Source: an uncultured Eubacteriales bacterium
GTDB lineage: Bacteria > Bacillota > Clostridia > Christensenellales > QALW01
Length of the DNA: 57,554 bases
Direction of reading: 5' to 3'
Assembly (NCBI GenBank): GCA_900547955.1
Contig: URIR01000007.1
Span: 1-57,554, forward strand
Part shown: one piece after another, positions 41,140-49,698 of the stretch
Layout: the number at the start of each line of letters is the position of its first letter
Numbering within the stretch: the first letter of the stretch is position 1
The notes under the pieces: model-generated
Told to the model about the DNA's origin: nothing
The model's input: the letters and a program-made list of their open reading frames with translations, nothing else
Databases searched by the model: none
Position numbers and translations under genes: made by a program

Positions 41140-41721
41140 GATTCTTTTTTCATGATTATAGTCTCGCCATGTTCTGATATTTTGTGAAGTCCTCCTTTTT
41201 CATATAAACGGATAGAACCCGCACAGTCTCATTCATATCTTTCACTGCGTTTGACGGGGAAACCCACTACTGACGCATACTTGTTTGTTTTTGCATCAAA
41301 GATGACTTTGTTCAAAAGGGCAGTAGCTATACCTTTTCCTCTGTATTCAGGAGCTATTTCAAAGCAAACAACGGCAATTTCGCGTTTGGGTATGGGAAAA
41401 TAAAAAAAGAACATCACAATATGGTTTGCTTGAGAAGCTCGCTCTGTCATTAGCATTGCACCAACCAACGGATATGCCATCAACATATGCTAAATACCCC
41501 CAAAGAGCACCTGTTTCAATTTGTTGCTTAGCAGCATTTTAGACAGCGGACCAGGATCAATATCGCGGGTATTCTCAATCAATTTTCCCCTGTTCTTTTG
41601 ACAGTTGATACATCTGACAATAACATCTGTAAAGTGAATTGTCAGTAAAAGCACGATTGTCGAAGAAATCAAAATAATCTGCTGATAGTTCCGCTGTAAG
41701 CTTTTTAATCGTTATTTCCAT
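41140..41721 (-). pseudogene. GNAT acetyltransferase with several frameshifts
   Basis: From ATG 41721: MEITIKKLTAELSADYFDFFDNRAFTDNSLYRCYCQMYQLSKEQGKID then a stop. In other frames: AKQQIETGALWGYLAYVDGISVGWCNANDRASF, then VVCFEIAPEYRGKGIATALLNKVIFDAKTNKY (motif A intact), an in-frame TGA, then GSIRLYEKGGLHKISEHGETIIMKKE. Joined, these make one ~170-residue acetyltransferase with its order preserved. At least three disruptions make the gene non-functional. Small frames at 41229 and 41490 are pieces of it. Confidence 0.85.
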
Positions 41722-41775
41722 GATACTCTCTACTATTTGATACAATATACATAATTTCTACCATAATTATATCAT

Positions 41776-41810
41776 ACAAAAAAAATACAATTTAAACTTC
41801 GTTTAAACTG
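41776..41810 (-). terminator. Terminator after tRNA-Ser
   Basis: Minus strand CAGTTTAAAC-gaa-GTTTAAATTG followed by TATTTTTTTTG, seven bases after the tRNA CCA end. Confidence 0.85.
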
Positions 41811-41816
41811 TACTTT

Positions 41817-41909
41817 TGGCGGAGAAGGAGGGATTCGAACCCTCGAACCGCTATTAACGGTTACACGATTTCCAATCGTGCGCCCTCGACCAAGCTAGGC
41901 GACTTCTCC
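41817..41909 (-). tRNA. tRNA-Ser (GGA anticodon)
   Basis: Minus strand acceptor stem GGAGAAG (41909-41903) pairs with CTTCTCC (41827-41821), followed by discriminator G and encoded CCA. The anticodon arm ACGATTGGAAATCGT has loop TTGGAAA, so the anticodon is GGA (UCC/UCU codons). The long variable arm (about AACCGTTAATAGCGGTT) is diagnostic for type II serine tRNA, and the T arm GAGGGTTCGAATCCCTC is standard. It borders the decayed accessory tract on its 3' side, the usual position of an integration site. Confidence 0.97.
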
Positions 41910-42083
41910 AAAAAAATATTCTTCTGACCAAACGCAGATATTATACAATATTTTAAGCTTTCAGGCAACTACTATTTTTCCCTTTATACAAAAAAATAAA
42001 CTTTAATGCCAAACCCTTTTAAGGGCATGTTCTCGGACGTTAAACAGAAAGCGTCTCATTACGCCCTTTGCTTATTATATATT

Positions 42084-42650
42084 TCAGTCCTGGCCAGCGT
42101 TTTCTCTCTCTTCAGGCGAATCAACCGATATACCCAGCTCGCGGCAGGCAGACAGCAAATCCGCATGCGCTCCTGCCGCTATTCTGCGTTCCAATTCATC
42201 GCTGTCTATTTCAGGCTCCAGTCCCATATTCGCTTCCAGCCTTTTAAAGCCTCCGCTCGACCAATCCGAAAGCTCCTCCAATGCGCGCTTAAGATTTTCC
42301 ATTTGACCCAATGCAGCGTTTTTAAGCTCCTCTATCCCCTTTTCGCAGCTTTTGACGCGTTCTCTGAAATCCTCTTTTCGGCGTTCCAGACGCTGATTTT
42401 CTTCTCTCGCACGCTCCTTATATTCATTTTCAATTTCCAGCGCCCTGCCCGTAGCGTCTATGAGCACCTCGGATATAATGTTCTCCTTTTCCTTAAGCTC
42501 CGAGCATTCTTTAACCAGGCGCTCGTTCTCTTCCCTCAGCGCAGCCAAATCCTCCTCCACGGCGCGAAGCTTAGCTTCATATTCCTCTCTGAGCGAATTA
42601 ATATATTCGTCTGCCTCAGCTTTTTTATACCGTCCCATAAACGCTTTCAT
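42084..42650 (-). CDS. DivIVA-like coiled-coil protein
   Basis: A 188-residue protein that starts MKAFMGRYKKAEADEYINSLREEYEAKL, the GYxxxEVDxYI-like N-terminal motif of the DivIVA family. Nearly continuous coiled coil runs from about residue 15 to 130 (heptads in ENERLVKECSELKEKENI and ENQRLERRKEDFRERV). Family members bind curved membrane at poles or septa and recruit division, wall or chromosome proteins. The C-terminal 60 residues are acidic and unlike the classical protein, so it may be a GpsB/DivIVA paralogue. It is flanked upstream by lgt-pncB on the same strand. Confidence 0.8.
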   Translation of the reverse strand: MKAFMGRYKKAEADEYINSLREEYEAKLRAVEEDLAALREENERLVKECSELKEKENIISEVLIDATGRALEIENEYKERAREENQRLERRKEDFRERVKSCEKGIEELKNAALGQMENLKRALEELSDWSSGGFKRLEANMGLEPEIDSDELERRIAAGAHADLLSACRELGISVDSPEERENAGQD

Positions 42651-42798
42651 ATTTTCTCCATTCCGCCTTAGACTTATATACCTCAGCGTTCCGCATGTAA
42701 GTTTTATTGGCCCATCAGCCTAAAAATAGCAAATCATAAATTTATCTCTTGCCGAGCGTCCGTCAGCTCAAAGCAGACTCAGTCCCAATCCGCCCGGT

Positions 42799-44232
42799 TT
42801 ATTTGCTGTATTGCTGCAAAAGCTGATTTTTAAGGTCGTAAAGCTTTTGAGATAAATCTACTTTATACACATGAGGTCTCTTTAAGCGCTTATACTCATC
42901 CCAAAGCGTCCCCATCTGCTCTTTATGATACGCCTGTATTTCCGGCAGAGAAGGCGATTTATATACCTGTCTGCCATCCTTGAAAATAGGCACCAGCAGC
43001 TCCTTAGCCGTAAAATTAGTAATGGTCATGCGCTTCCAGGTCTCAGCCGGATCAAAGATAGTCAGGGGCTGAGATTGATCTATCTCCTCTTCCTCAAGCG
43101 CTATCAAATCAGCCAGCGCCTTTCCCGAAGCGTTGTCATAAAGCCTGAACACCTTCTTGATACCCGGATTTGTCATCTTAACCGGATTTTCAGATATTTT
43201 CATCTTAGGGTATACCACTCCGTCCACAATTTCAGCAGAAAGCTTATATACGCCCCCCAGCGCAGGCAAATCGTCGCTGGTTATCATTTTAGTGCCCACT
43301 CCCCAAACGTCAATAGCGGCGCCCTGAGCCCGGAGATCCCAAATTACTTCCTCATCCAAATCTCCTGACACAAATATCTGCGCATCGTTAAAGCCGGCTT
43401 CATCCAGCATCGCCCGCGCCTTTTTGGAAAGATAGGCAAAATCGCCCGAATCCAGCCTTATGCCTACAGGCTTATAGCCCTGTTCGCGCAGCTCCTTAAA
43501 AACAGTTATAGCATTAGGCACCCCGCTCTTAAGAGTATCATAGGTATCTACTAAAAGCATGCAGCTAGTAGGATATACCTTCGCATACGCCCTAAACGCT
43601 TCTAATTCGCTCGGAAAGGACATTACCCAGCTATGCGCATGCGTTCCTTTAGCGGGCAATCCATACTGCTGACCGGTATAGACGTTGCTGGTAGCCACGC
43701 AGCCGCCTATTATTGAAGCACGCGCGCCGTATATGCCCGCGTCCGGCCCCTGCGCCCGCCTAAGCCCAAATTCCAGCACTCCCTTGCCGCCGGCGGCATA
43801 CACTACCTTACTGGCTTTAGTAGCTATCAGAGTTTGATGATTTATAATATTCAGCAGAGCGGTCTCTATAAGCTGAGCCTGCATAATAGGCGCTTTTACG
43901 CGCAGCAGAGGCTCGGAAAAAAATACCGGCGTACCCTCGGGTATAGCATAAATATCGCCGGTAAATTTAAAATGGCGCAGATAGTCCATAAACTGCTCGT
44001 CAAAAATACCAAGTGACCGCAGATAATCCAAATCCTCCTCGGCAAAATGCAGATTATTTATATATTCTATAGCCTGCTCCAGGCCGGCCATAACCGCATA
44101 AACGCTGTTATTCTGCAAGGGTCGGAAAAACATATCGAATACCGCTGTATTCTTATCCATACCATATTTAAGATAACCATTCATCATGGTAAGCTGATAT
44201 AAATCAGTCAGCATAGTTAAATTGCGCTGCAT
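42799..44232 (-). CDS. pncB: Nicotinate phosphoribosyltransferase
   Basis: A 477-residue enzyme that makes nicotinate mononucleotide from nicotinate and PRPP in NAD salvage. The protein begins NLTMLTDLYQLTMMNGYLKYGMD and contains GVLEFGLRRAQGPDAG (with the autophosphorylated-His region elsewhere), GTHAHSWVMSF, LLVDTYDTLKSGVPNAI, GIRLDSGDFAYLSKKAR and DVWGVGTKMITS. The ATG at 44232 has GGAGGAG upstream; 28 extra codons of the longer frame overlap lgt and are rejected. It follows lgt by 16 bases in one operon. Confidence 0.95.
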   Translation of the reverse strand: MQRNLTMLTDLYQLTMMNGYLKYGMDKNTAVFDMFFRPLQNNSVYAVMAGLEQAIEYINNLHFAEEDLDYLRSLGIFDEQFMDYLRHFKFTGDIYAIPEGTPVFFSEPLLRVKAPIMQAQLIETALLNIINHQTLIATKASKVVYAAGGKGVLEFGLRRAQGPDAGIYGARASIIGGCVATSNVYTGQQYGLPAKGTHAHSWVMSFPSELEAFRAYAKVYPTSCMLLVDTYDTLKSGVPNAITVFKELREQGYKPVGIRLDSGDFAYLSKKARAMLDEAGFNDAQIFVSGDLDEEVIWDLRAQGAAIDVWGVGTKMITSDDLPALGGVYKLSAEIVDGVVYPKMKISENPVKMTNPGIKKVFRLYDNASGKALADLIALEEEEIDQSQPLTIFDPAETWKRMTITNFTAKELLVPIFKDGRQVYKSPSLPEIQAYHKEQMGTLWDEYKRLKRPHVYKVDLSQKLYDLKNQLLQQYSK

Positions 44233-44248
44233 TTTTAATACTCCTCCG

Positions 44249-45301
44249 TCAGATATCGTCCTGTTCTTCCTCCGGACCGTTCGTCTCCGCGCTGGATGCC
44301 GTGTCCCCCTGTTCATCTGCCTGCGCGCCGTCCCCCTGTTCCTGCGGCCGCTCCTCCTGAGAGCTTTCTTCTGCCGAAATTACCTCGTCAGAGCCTTTGC
44401 CGCCCTCCTCGGCTTCGCCCTCTGAAACGGCGTTTTTACCCTTCTCCTCCGGAACGGGAACATAATATATTGAACCAGGCGTCGCGCAGCCGGCTAAACC
44501 CTTCTTAACCCTGGTATACATTATTATAAGATAAATTAAAGAAGCGGCAACCAAAGCCAGGCTTAAAAGATGGGAAACAGGCAAATTCAGGAAGTGCGTT
44601 TTAAGCTGGTCTGTCCTAAGCAGTTCCACCCCCGCTCTTTCAATCCCATAAAGCAGGAAATAATACGCGCATATCTCGCCCGAAAATTTCTGTCTGCGGC
44701 GGTACAGCACCAAAAACAAACATAAAAGCAGACACCACATTGATTCATAGAAGAACGTAGCCTGATACCAGCCCGCCTCCATTCCCAAAGGAGGATTTTC
44801 TATATAAGTAGCGTAAGGAAACCACTGCCAGCCAGGATCTGTAACAGGCTGCCCAAAAGCCTCCTGATTAATAAAGTTTCCCCACCGGCCAATCGCCTGG
44901 CCAATAGCAAGGCTGGGCGCGGCAATATCAAAAAGCACCGAGAGCTTTAATTTTTTTATCCGGCTGTAAACAAATATGCCCAGCGCGCCGCCTATTACTC
45001 CTCCGTATATGGCCAGGCCGCCGTCCCATATCCTGAATATCGCCATAAAATCATTCGCAAAGGTTCCCTGGGTATCAAATATTACATAATAAAGCCTGGC
45101 GAACACAATAGCGCATATAACTCCTATCAGAGTCATGTCCAGCACTACGTCCGTGCTTATTTTGCGCCGTTTGGCGTCCCATATGGCCAAACCTATACCC
45201 GCCGCTACACCCAAAGCTATAAGTATTCCGTACCAGCGGATATCTATACCCAAACCGAACAAATTCCTGATGGCAACCTTATCAATGGCTAAAAAACCCA
45301 T
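44249..45301 (-). CDS. lgt: Prolipoprotein diacylglyceryl transferase with acidic C-terminal tail
   Basis: A 350-residue polytopic membrane enzyme that transfers diacylglyceryl to the lipobox cysteine of prolipoproteins. Signatures: IRWYGILIALGVAAG, RLYYVIFD, IWDGGLAIYGGVIGGALGI, and the key GQAIGRWGNFINQEAFG with the catalytic Arg, plus PTFFYES-like ATFFYESMWCLL. Seven hydrophobic helices are evident. The last ~80 residues after KKGLAGCATPG are Glu/Gly/Ser/Asp-rich and not part of the usual fold. ATG 45301 follows AAAGGGGG. Confidence 0.95.
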   Translation of the reverse strand: MGFLAIDKVAIRNLFGLGIDIRWYGILIALGVAAGIGLAIWDAKRRKISTDVVLDMTLIGVICAIVFARLYYVIFDTQGTFANDFMAIFRIWDGGLAIYGGVIGGALGIFVYSRIKKLKLSVLFDIAAPSLAIGQAIGRWGNFINQEAFGQPVTDPGWQWFPYATYIENPPLGMEAGWYQATFFYESMWCLLLCLFLVLYRRRQKFSGEICAYYFLLYGIERAGVELLRTDQLKTHFLNLPVSHLLSLALVAASLIYLIIMYTRVKKGLAGCATPGSIYYVPVPEEKGKNAVSEGEAEEGGKGSDEVISAEESSQEERPQEQGDGAQADEQGDTASSAETNGPEEEQDDI

Positions 45302-45372
45302 CAAAGAACCCCCTTTAACAGTTTAATTCCAGCTCCTAAGCATTAAAGCAAAAGAAAGCCAAGCTTTATTAC

Positions 45373-45401
45373 ATTATAAATGCGCCTGTGAAATAAGTCA
45401 A
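45373..45401 (-). promoter_or_regulatory. Sigma-A promoter of lgt-pncB
   Basis: Minus strand TTGACT (45401-45396), 17 bases, TATAAT (45378-45373), about 70 bases before the lgt start. Confidence 0.85.
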
Positions 45402-45418
45402 CAATGAGCAGCAAAAAA

Positions 45419-45449
45419 GCGGGACAAGTTTAAAAATAAACTTTCCCGC
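45419..45449 (-). terminator. Orphan minus-strand terminator upstream of lgt
   Basis: On the minus strand GCGGGA, AGTTTA/TAAACT and TCCCGC nested stems are followed by TTTTTTG. No gene lies upstream on the minus strand for more than 300 bases, so it would terminate an unannotated RNA or insulate the lgt promoter. Confidence 0.75.
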
Positions 45450-45551
45450 ATAATTGTGTTTATAATGAATCGGAATAGGCTTTGCCGTTCCGTATATTAT
45501 TATGGGCATTATCCAGACAATTATGCATGCTTTTCACATTTTCCTTCAAAA

Positions 45552-45580
45552 AACGCATTATGCTTTGATTGTATTGTCTA
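45552..45580 (+). repeat. Solo end of family II MITE
   Basis: CGCATTATGCTTTGATTGTA then TTGTCTA matches the right end of the family II element with its TA. No other part of the element is present. Confidence 0.6.
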
Positions 45581-45692
45581 ATCAGCTTTAATATTAATAC
45601 CTCGATATAAGCGTTTTTAATTTTATCCCCCTACGAACAATATAAAATTCTCCATAAAAGTTATGAAAATTTATGAAAATATAATAACGCTA

Positions 45693-45720
45693 TTGACTTA
45701 AATCCATACTCTTATATAAT
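45693..45720 (+). promoter_or_regulatory. Promoter of the LacI-regulated sugar cluster
   Basis: TTGACT (45693-45698), 16 bases, TATAAT (45715-45720). The operator at 45734 begins 14 bases after the -10 box. Confidence 0.8.
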
Positions 45721-45733
45721 AACCATTAAGATA

Positions 45734-45747
45734 TGAAAACGATTTCA
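45734..45747 (+). promoter_or_regulatory. LacI/CcpA-type operator (cre-like)
   Basis: TGAAAACGATTTCA, preceded by A, fits the cre consensus WTGNAANCGNWNNCW at every position and is a near-palindrome. It overlaps the transcription start of the regulator gene, so autoregulation by the LacI protein, catabolite control, or both are likely. Confidence 0.82.
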
Positions 45748-45765
45748 AAGCAAGGAGGAAATGGC

Positions 45766-46764
45766 ATGGCCACAATAAAAGACGTAGCTCAGCTTGCCGG
45801 CGTTTCCGCTTCCTCCGTCTCCCGTTACTTTAATAATAAAGAGCTTTTAAGCCCTGAAAGCCTAAAGCGCATTGAAAGCGCCGTGCATGAATTAAATTAT
45901 TATCCAAGCTCTCTAGGCCGCAATCTGCGCTTTTCCCGTTCAGGCAAGCTGCTTGCTCTGCTGCCTACCATATCCAATCCGTTTTATCATCGTATACTAA
46001 ATGCAATCAGCAAGGAATGCGAGCAATACGGTTATACTATGATAACCTGCACTACGGGCATGGATAAATATACCGAGCAGAATCTTTATCACATGCTGCA
46101 CAGTCATTATGCCGACGGCGCAATAATTTTCGGAAGCGCCTTAGGAAAAAGCGAATTGGAGGGCCTTTTTAGAAAATATCCTATGGTGCAGTGCTGCGAA
46201 TATATAGATGCGCAGCTGCCCGGAGTAGCTATAGATGATGAAACAGCCTCTTTTGAGGCGGTTAAGTACTTAATAGCCAGCGGATGTCGTTCCATAGCCA
46301 TGGCCTCAGGCAATCCGCGCTTCAGCTCCACCCTGAAAAGAGAGACGGGCTATAAGCGCGCCCTAAACAGCGCCGGCTTAAAATTTGTATCCGAAAATAT
46401 AATACGGGGAGATTACGGCTATAAGGGCGGACAGTCCATTATAAAAAGCCTGTTTTCCCGGCCCGGCGCTAAGCCGGACGCTCTTTTTGCCATTTCGGAC
46501 GCCGTAGCTATAGGCGCTATAAAAGAGCTGCATGATATGGGCATAGAGGCCGGAAAGGATTTCTCGGTTATAGGATTTGATAATACCTCCCTTTCCTCCT
46601 GCTATATCCCCTCCCTTTCAACCGTCTCCCAGCCGCGCGAGGAGCTGGGAAGAACAGCCGCCCGGCTGTTTTTTGAACGCCTGGAAAATTCCAAGGCTTC
46701 GCCAAAGCTTATTACGCTTGAACACAAGCTGATAATAAGGGAATCCACAATAAATATTTTATGA
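45766..46764 (+). CDS. LacI-family transcriptional regulator
   Basis: A 332-residue repressor. The N-terminal DNA-binding domain is ATIKDVAQLAGVSASSVSRYFNNKELLSPESLKRIESAVHELNYYPSSLGRNL (helix-turn-helix plus hinge). The periplasmic-binding-like domain follows (LLALLPTISNPFYHRILNAI, DGAIIFGSAL, AIDDETASFEAVKYLIASG, ALFAISDAVAIGAIKEL and VIGFDNTSLSSCYIPSLSTVSQPREELGRTAARLFFERL). The ATG at 45766 has AAGGAGG nine bases upstream. The open frame to 45733 is the operator DNA. It is the first gene of the five-gene sugar cluster. Confidence 0.95.
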   Translation: MATIKDVAQLAGVSASSVSRYFNNKELLSPESLKRIESAVHELNYYPSSLGRNLRFSRSGKLLALLPTISNPFYHRILNAISKECEQYGYTMITCTTGMDKYTEQNLYHMLHSHYADGAIIFGSALGKSELEGLFRKYPMVQCCEYIDAQLPGVAIDDETASFEAVKYLIASGCRSIAMASGNPRFSSTLKRETGYKRALNSAGLKFVSENIIRGDYGYKGGQSIIKSLFSRPGAKPDALFAISDAVAIGAIKELHDMGIEAGKDFSVIGFDNTSLSSCYIPSLSTVSQPREELGRTAARLFFERLENSKASPKLITLEHKLIIRESTINIL

Positions 46765-46773
46765 GGTGATTTT

Positions 46774-47853
46774 ATGCAAAAAGTAAGAGCCGCTATTATT
46801 GGATGCGGAGGCATCGCAAACGGCAAACACATGCCCGCGCTCAGAGAACTTAAGGATCAGGCCGAAATGGTCGCTTTCTGCGATATTATTCCTGAACGCG
46901 CCGAAAAAGCCAAAAAGGATTTTGGAACTCCTGACGCCAAGGTCTACACAGACTATAAAAAGCTGCTTGAGGACAAAAGCATAGATACCGTGCATGTATG
47001 CACGCCCAACCGCTCGCACAGCTTCATAAGCATAGACGCTATGGAAGCGGGCAAGCATGTAATCTGTGAAAAGCCCATGGCTAAAACCTATGCGGAGGCC
47101 AAGGATATGGTTGAATGCGCAAAGCGCACCGGCAAGATTCTCACCATAGGCTATCAGAACCGCTACCGCTCGGACAGCCAATTTATTAAAAACATGTGCA
47201 ACGCCGGCGAGCTGGGCGAAATTTATTACGCCAAAGCAATGGCTGTGCGCCGCAGAGGCGTTCCAACCTGGGGCGTATTTACCAATGAATACGAGCAGGG
47301 CGGCGGACCCCTTATCGATATCGGCACCCACGCGCTCGACCTCACCCTGTGGATGATGGATAACTATAAACCCAAAATGGTTCTGGGCACTACCTTCCGC
47401 AAGCTGGCCGACAACAAGGAAACAGGCAATCCCTGGGCGGATTGGGATCCCAATGTATTTACAGTAGAGGACTCGGCTTTCGGCTTTATAGTAATGGAAA
47501 ACGGCGCCGCTATCTCTCTTGAAAGCAGCTGGGCGTTAAATACTCTGGAAGTACGCGAAGCTCAGACTCTGCTCTGCGGCACCAAAGCCGGCGCGGATAT
47601 GCTGGACGGAGTGCGTATAAACGGCGTGCACCACAACAAGCAGTACATAGAGCGTCCTGATCTTACAGGCGCAGGCGTAGCCTTCTTCGGCACCAGCAGC
47701 ACTAACGAATCTGTTATCGAATGCGCTACTTTCCTGCGCGCCGTTACAGACGGAGCCGAGCTGACTGTCAAGCCTGAGCAGGCTATGGTGGTAACTCAAA
47801 TACTTGAGGCTATTTATACTTCCGCTAAAACCGGCCAGCCCTTTATATTTTAA
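46774..47853 (+). CDS. Gfo/Idh/MocA-family oxidoreductase
   Basis: A 359-residue NAD(P)-dependent sugar or polyol dehydrogenase. The Rossmann motif is AAIIGCGGIANGKHMPAL. CTPNRSHSFISIDAMEAGKHVICEKPMAKTYAEAKDMVECAKRTGKILTIGYQNRYRS contains the EKPxA catalytic Lys motif. GGGPLIDIGTHALDLTLWMMD contains the conserved Asp/His pair. The substrate is not readable; co-clustering with ThuA and an isomerase-like protein suggests oxidation of a sugar or glycoside to a 3-keto derivative. Confidence 0.92.
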   Translation: MQKVRAAIIGCGGIANGKHMPALRELKDQAEMVAFCDIIPERAEKAKKDFGTPDAKVYTDYKKLLEDKSIDTVHVCTPNRSHSFISIDAMEAGKHVICEKPMAKTYAEAKDMVECAKRTGKILTIGYQNRYRSDSQFIKNMCNAGELGEIYYAKAMAVRRRGVPTWGVFTNEYEQGGGPLIDIGTHALDLTLWMMDNYKPKMVLGTTFRKLADNKETGNPWADWDPNVFTVEDSAFGFIVMENGAAISLESSWALNTLEVREAQTLLCGTKAGADMLDGVRINGVHHNKQYIERPDLTGAGVAFFGTSSTNESVIECATFLRAVTDGAELTVKPEQAMVVTQILEAIYTSAKTGQPFIF

Positions 47854-47873
47854 AATAATGGAGGTCAATCAAT

Positions 47874-48593
47874 ATGATAAACGTATTGATTTTTAACGAA
47901 TTTTCCCACGAAAAGCAATGGGAAGCGCTGCGCAAGCCTTATCCGCAGTATATTCACGGCGCGCTCAAGGCCGCTGTAGAGAGCGAGGATGTAAAGGTTA
48001 AATGCGTTACCCTCGAAGACGAGGACTGCGGCATTAACGACCAGGTGCTTAAGGAAACCGACGTGCTTATATGGTGGGGCCACGCGCTGCATCATCTTGT
48101 GCCCGACCACGTTGTAGACTGCATCCAGCGCGCCGTCCTAAACGGCATGGGCTTTATCGCTTTGCATTCGTCGCATGTAAGCAAGCCCTTTACGCGCCTT
48201 ATGGGAACTAGCTGCACGCTTAAATGGCGGGACAACGACCGCGAGCGCGTTTGGGTTACCGCCCCATCACATCCCATAGCTGCCGGACTGCCCGAATATT
48301 TCGAGCTTCCCCAGGAGGAAATGTACGGTGAATATTTTGATATTCCTACTCCTGACGAGGTAGTCTTTATGGGCTGGTTCGCAGGAGGCGAACTATTTCG
48401 CAGCGGCTGCACCTGGCGGCGCGGCCTGGGCAAGGTGTTTTATTTCCAGCCCGGGCACGAGGAATTCCCCATATACTATAACGAATACGTGGTAAAAATC
48501 CTTCAAAACGCCGTGCGCTGGGCCGCGCCTGTCAAGCGGATTGACGGCTTTATCTGCCCTAACGCGCCTCTGCTGGAAAAGAAATCCGACTAA
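47874..48593 (+). CDS. ThuA-like domain protein (trehalose utilisation family)
   Basis: A 239-residue class I glutamine amidotransferase-like fold (PF06283 type). Recognisable segments are INVLIFNEFSHEKQWEALRKPYPQYIHGAL, VLIWWGHALHHLVPDHVVDCIQRAVLNGMGFIALHSSHVSKPFTRLMGTSC, VTAPSHPIAAGLPEYFELPQEEMYGEYFDIP and GLGKVFYFQPGHEEFPIYYNEYV. ThuA homologues act in catabolism of trehalose, sucrose or related glycosides next to Gfo/Idh dehydrogenases. The precise reaction is not agreed for most members. It begins 20 bases after the oxidoreductase with GGAGG. Confidence 0.9.
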   Translation: MINVLIFNEFSHEKQWEALRKPYPQYIHGALKAAVESEDVKVKCVTLEDEDCGINDQVLKETDVLIWWGHALHHLVPDHVVDCIQRAVLNGMGFIALHSSHVSKPFTRLMGTSCTLKWRDNDRERVWVTAPSHPIAAGLPEYFELPQEEMYGEYFDIPTPDEVVFMGWFAGGELFRSGCTWRRGLGKVFYFQPGHEEFPIYYNEYVVKILQNAVRWAAPVKRIDGFICPNAPLLEKKSD

Positions 48594-48714
48594 TTAGATT
48601 TCATAAGTTAGAATTATCCAGGCTGCCGCTGTTATCCTGGCGGAACGCGCGGCAGCCTAATTAAAAGAAAGGAATCCGGCCGGAGAAGTGCTCCGGCGGA
48701 TAGAGGTAATAATT

Positions 48715-49680
48715 ATGAAGCTTGGCGTATTTACCGTTTTACTTCAGGACAGGCCGCTGGACGACGCGCTGGCATACCTAAAAGGATTGGGCGTAGAAAT
48801 GGTTGAAATAGGCTGCGGCGGGTTCCCCGGCAAGGCTCATTGCGACCCCGAAATCCTTTTAAAAGACGACATGGCCTTGGAGCAGTTTAAAAAGACTATA
48901 GAAAAGCACGGTATGGAGATTTCTGCCCTTAGCTGCCACGGCAACCCCATACATCCTAATAAGACCGTTGCCGAAAAGTATCTGTATGACCTTAAAAACG
49001 CTGTTTTACTGGCTGAAAAGCTGGGCATAGGCATTGTCAACACTTTTTCCGGCTGCCCGGGCGATTGTCCGGAATCCAAGTATCCCAACTGGGTAACCTG
49101 CCCTTGGCCGGAGGATTATTCAGAAGTGCTTAAATACCAGTGGGACGAAGTGCTCGTGCCCTTCTGGAGAGATTTTGTTAAGTTTGCTTCCTCGCATAAC
49201 GTCAACAAGATAGCCTTTGAATTGCATCCGGGCTTCTGCGTATATAACGTTGAATCCATGCTTAAAATAAGAGAGGCCGTAGGAGAAAATCTCGGCGCAA
49301 ACCTTGACCCCAGCCATCTGGTATGGCAGGGCGTAGATATGGTAGCCGTCATACGCAAGCTCAACAAGGCCATCTATCACTTCCATGCTAAGGACACCCG
49401 AATAGACAGAATCAATACTTCAGTTAACGGCGTGCTGGATACCAAGCCATACAGCGATGAAATAAACCGCTCCTGGATATTCCGTTCTGTCGGCTACGGG
49501 TCAGATTATCAGGCGTGGAAGGATATAATGAGCGCCCTGAGAATGGTTGGCTACGATTATGCCATAAGCATAGAACACGAAGACAGTCTTATGAAAAACA
49601 GCGAAGGACTGGAAAAGGCCTGCCGCTTCCTGCAGGAGGTTATAATCCGCGAGCCTATGGGCGAAATGTGGTGGGCATAA
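48715..49680 (+). CDS. Sugar phosphate isomerase/epimerase (AP_endonuc_2 TIM barrel)
   Basis: A 321-residue barrel protein. LGVFTVLLQDRPLDDALAYLKGLGVEMVEIGCGGFPGKAHC at the start, ISALSCHGNPIHPNKTVAEKY, IAFELHPGFCVYNVE, LGANLDPSHLVWQGVD, IYHFHAKDTRID and YAISIEHEDSLM provide the Glu/Asp/His metal ligands. Such proteins in Gfo/Idh-ThuA clusters are thought to epimerise or dehydrate inosose or keto-sugar intermediates. The ATG at 48715 follows AGAGGTAAT. A 121-base gap before it contains a short unexplained stretch but no gene. Confidence 0.9.
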   Translation: MKLGVFTVLLQDRPLDDALAYLKGLGVEMVEIGCGGFPGKAHCDPEILLKDDMALEQFKKTIEKHGMEISALSCHGNPIHPNKTVAEKYLYDLKNAVLLAEKLGIGIVNTFSGCPGDCPESKYPNWVTCPWPEDYSEVLKYQWDEVLVPFWRDFVKFASSHNVNKIAFELHPGFCVYNVESMLKIREAVGENLGANLDPSHLVWQGVDMVAVIRKLNKAIYHFHAKDTRIDRINTSVNGVLDTKPYSDEINRSWIFRSVGYGSDYQAWKDIMSALRMVGYDYAISIEHEDSLMKNSEGLEKACRFLQEVIIREPMGEMWWA

Positions 49681-49698
49681 ACTAACGAGGTGATAAAA

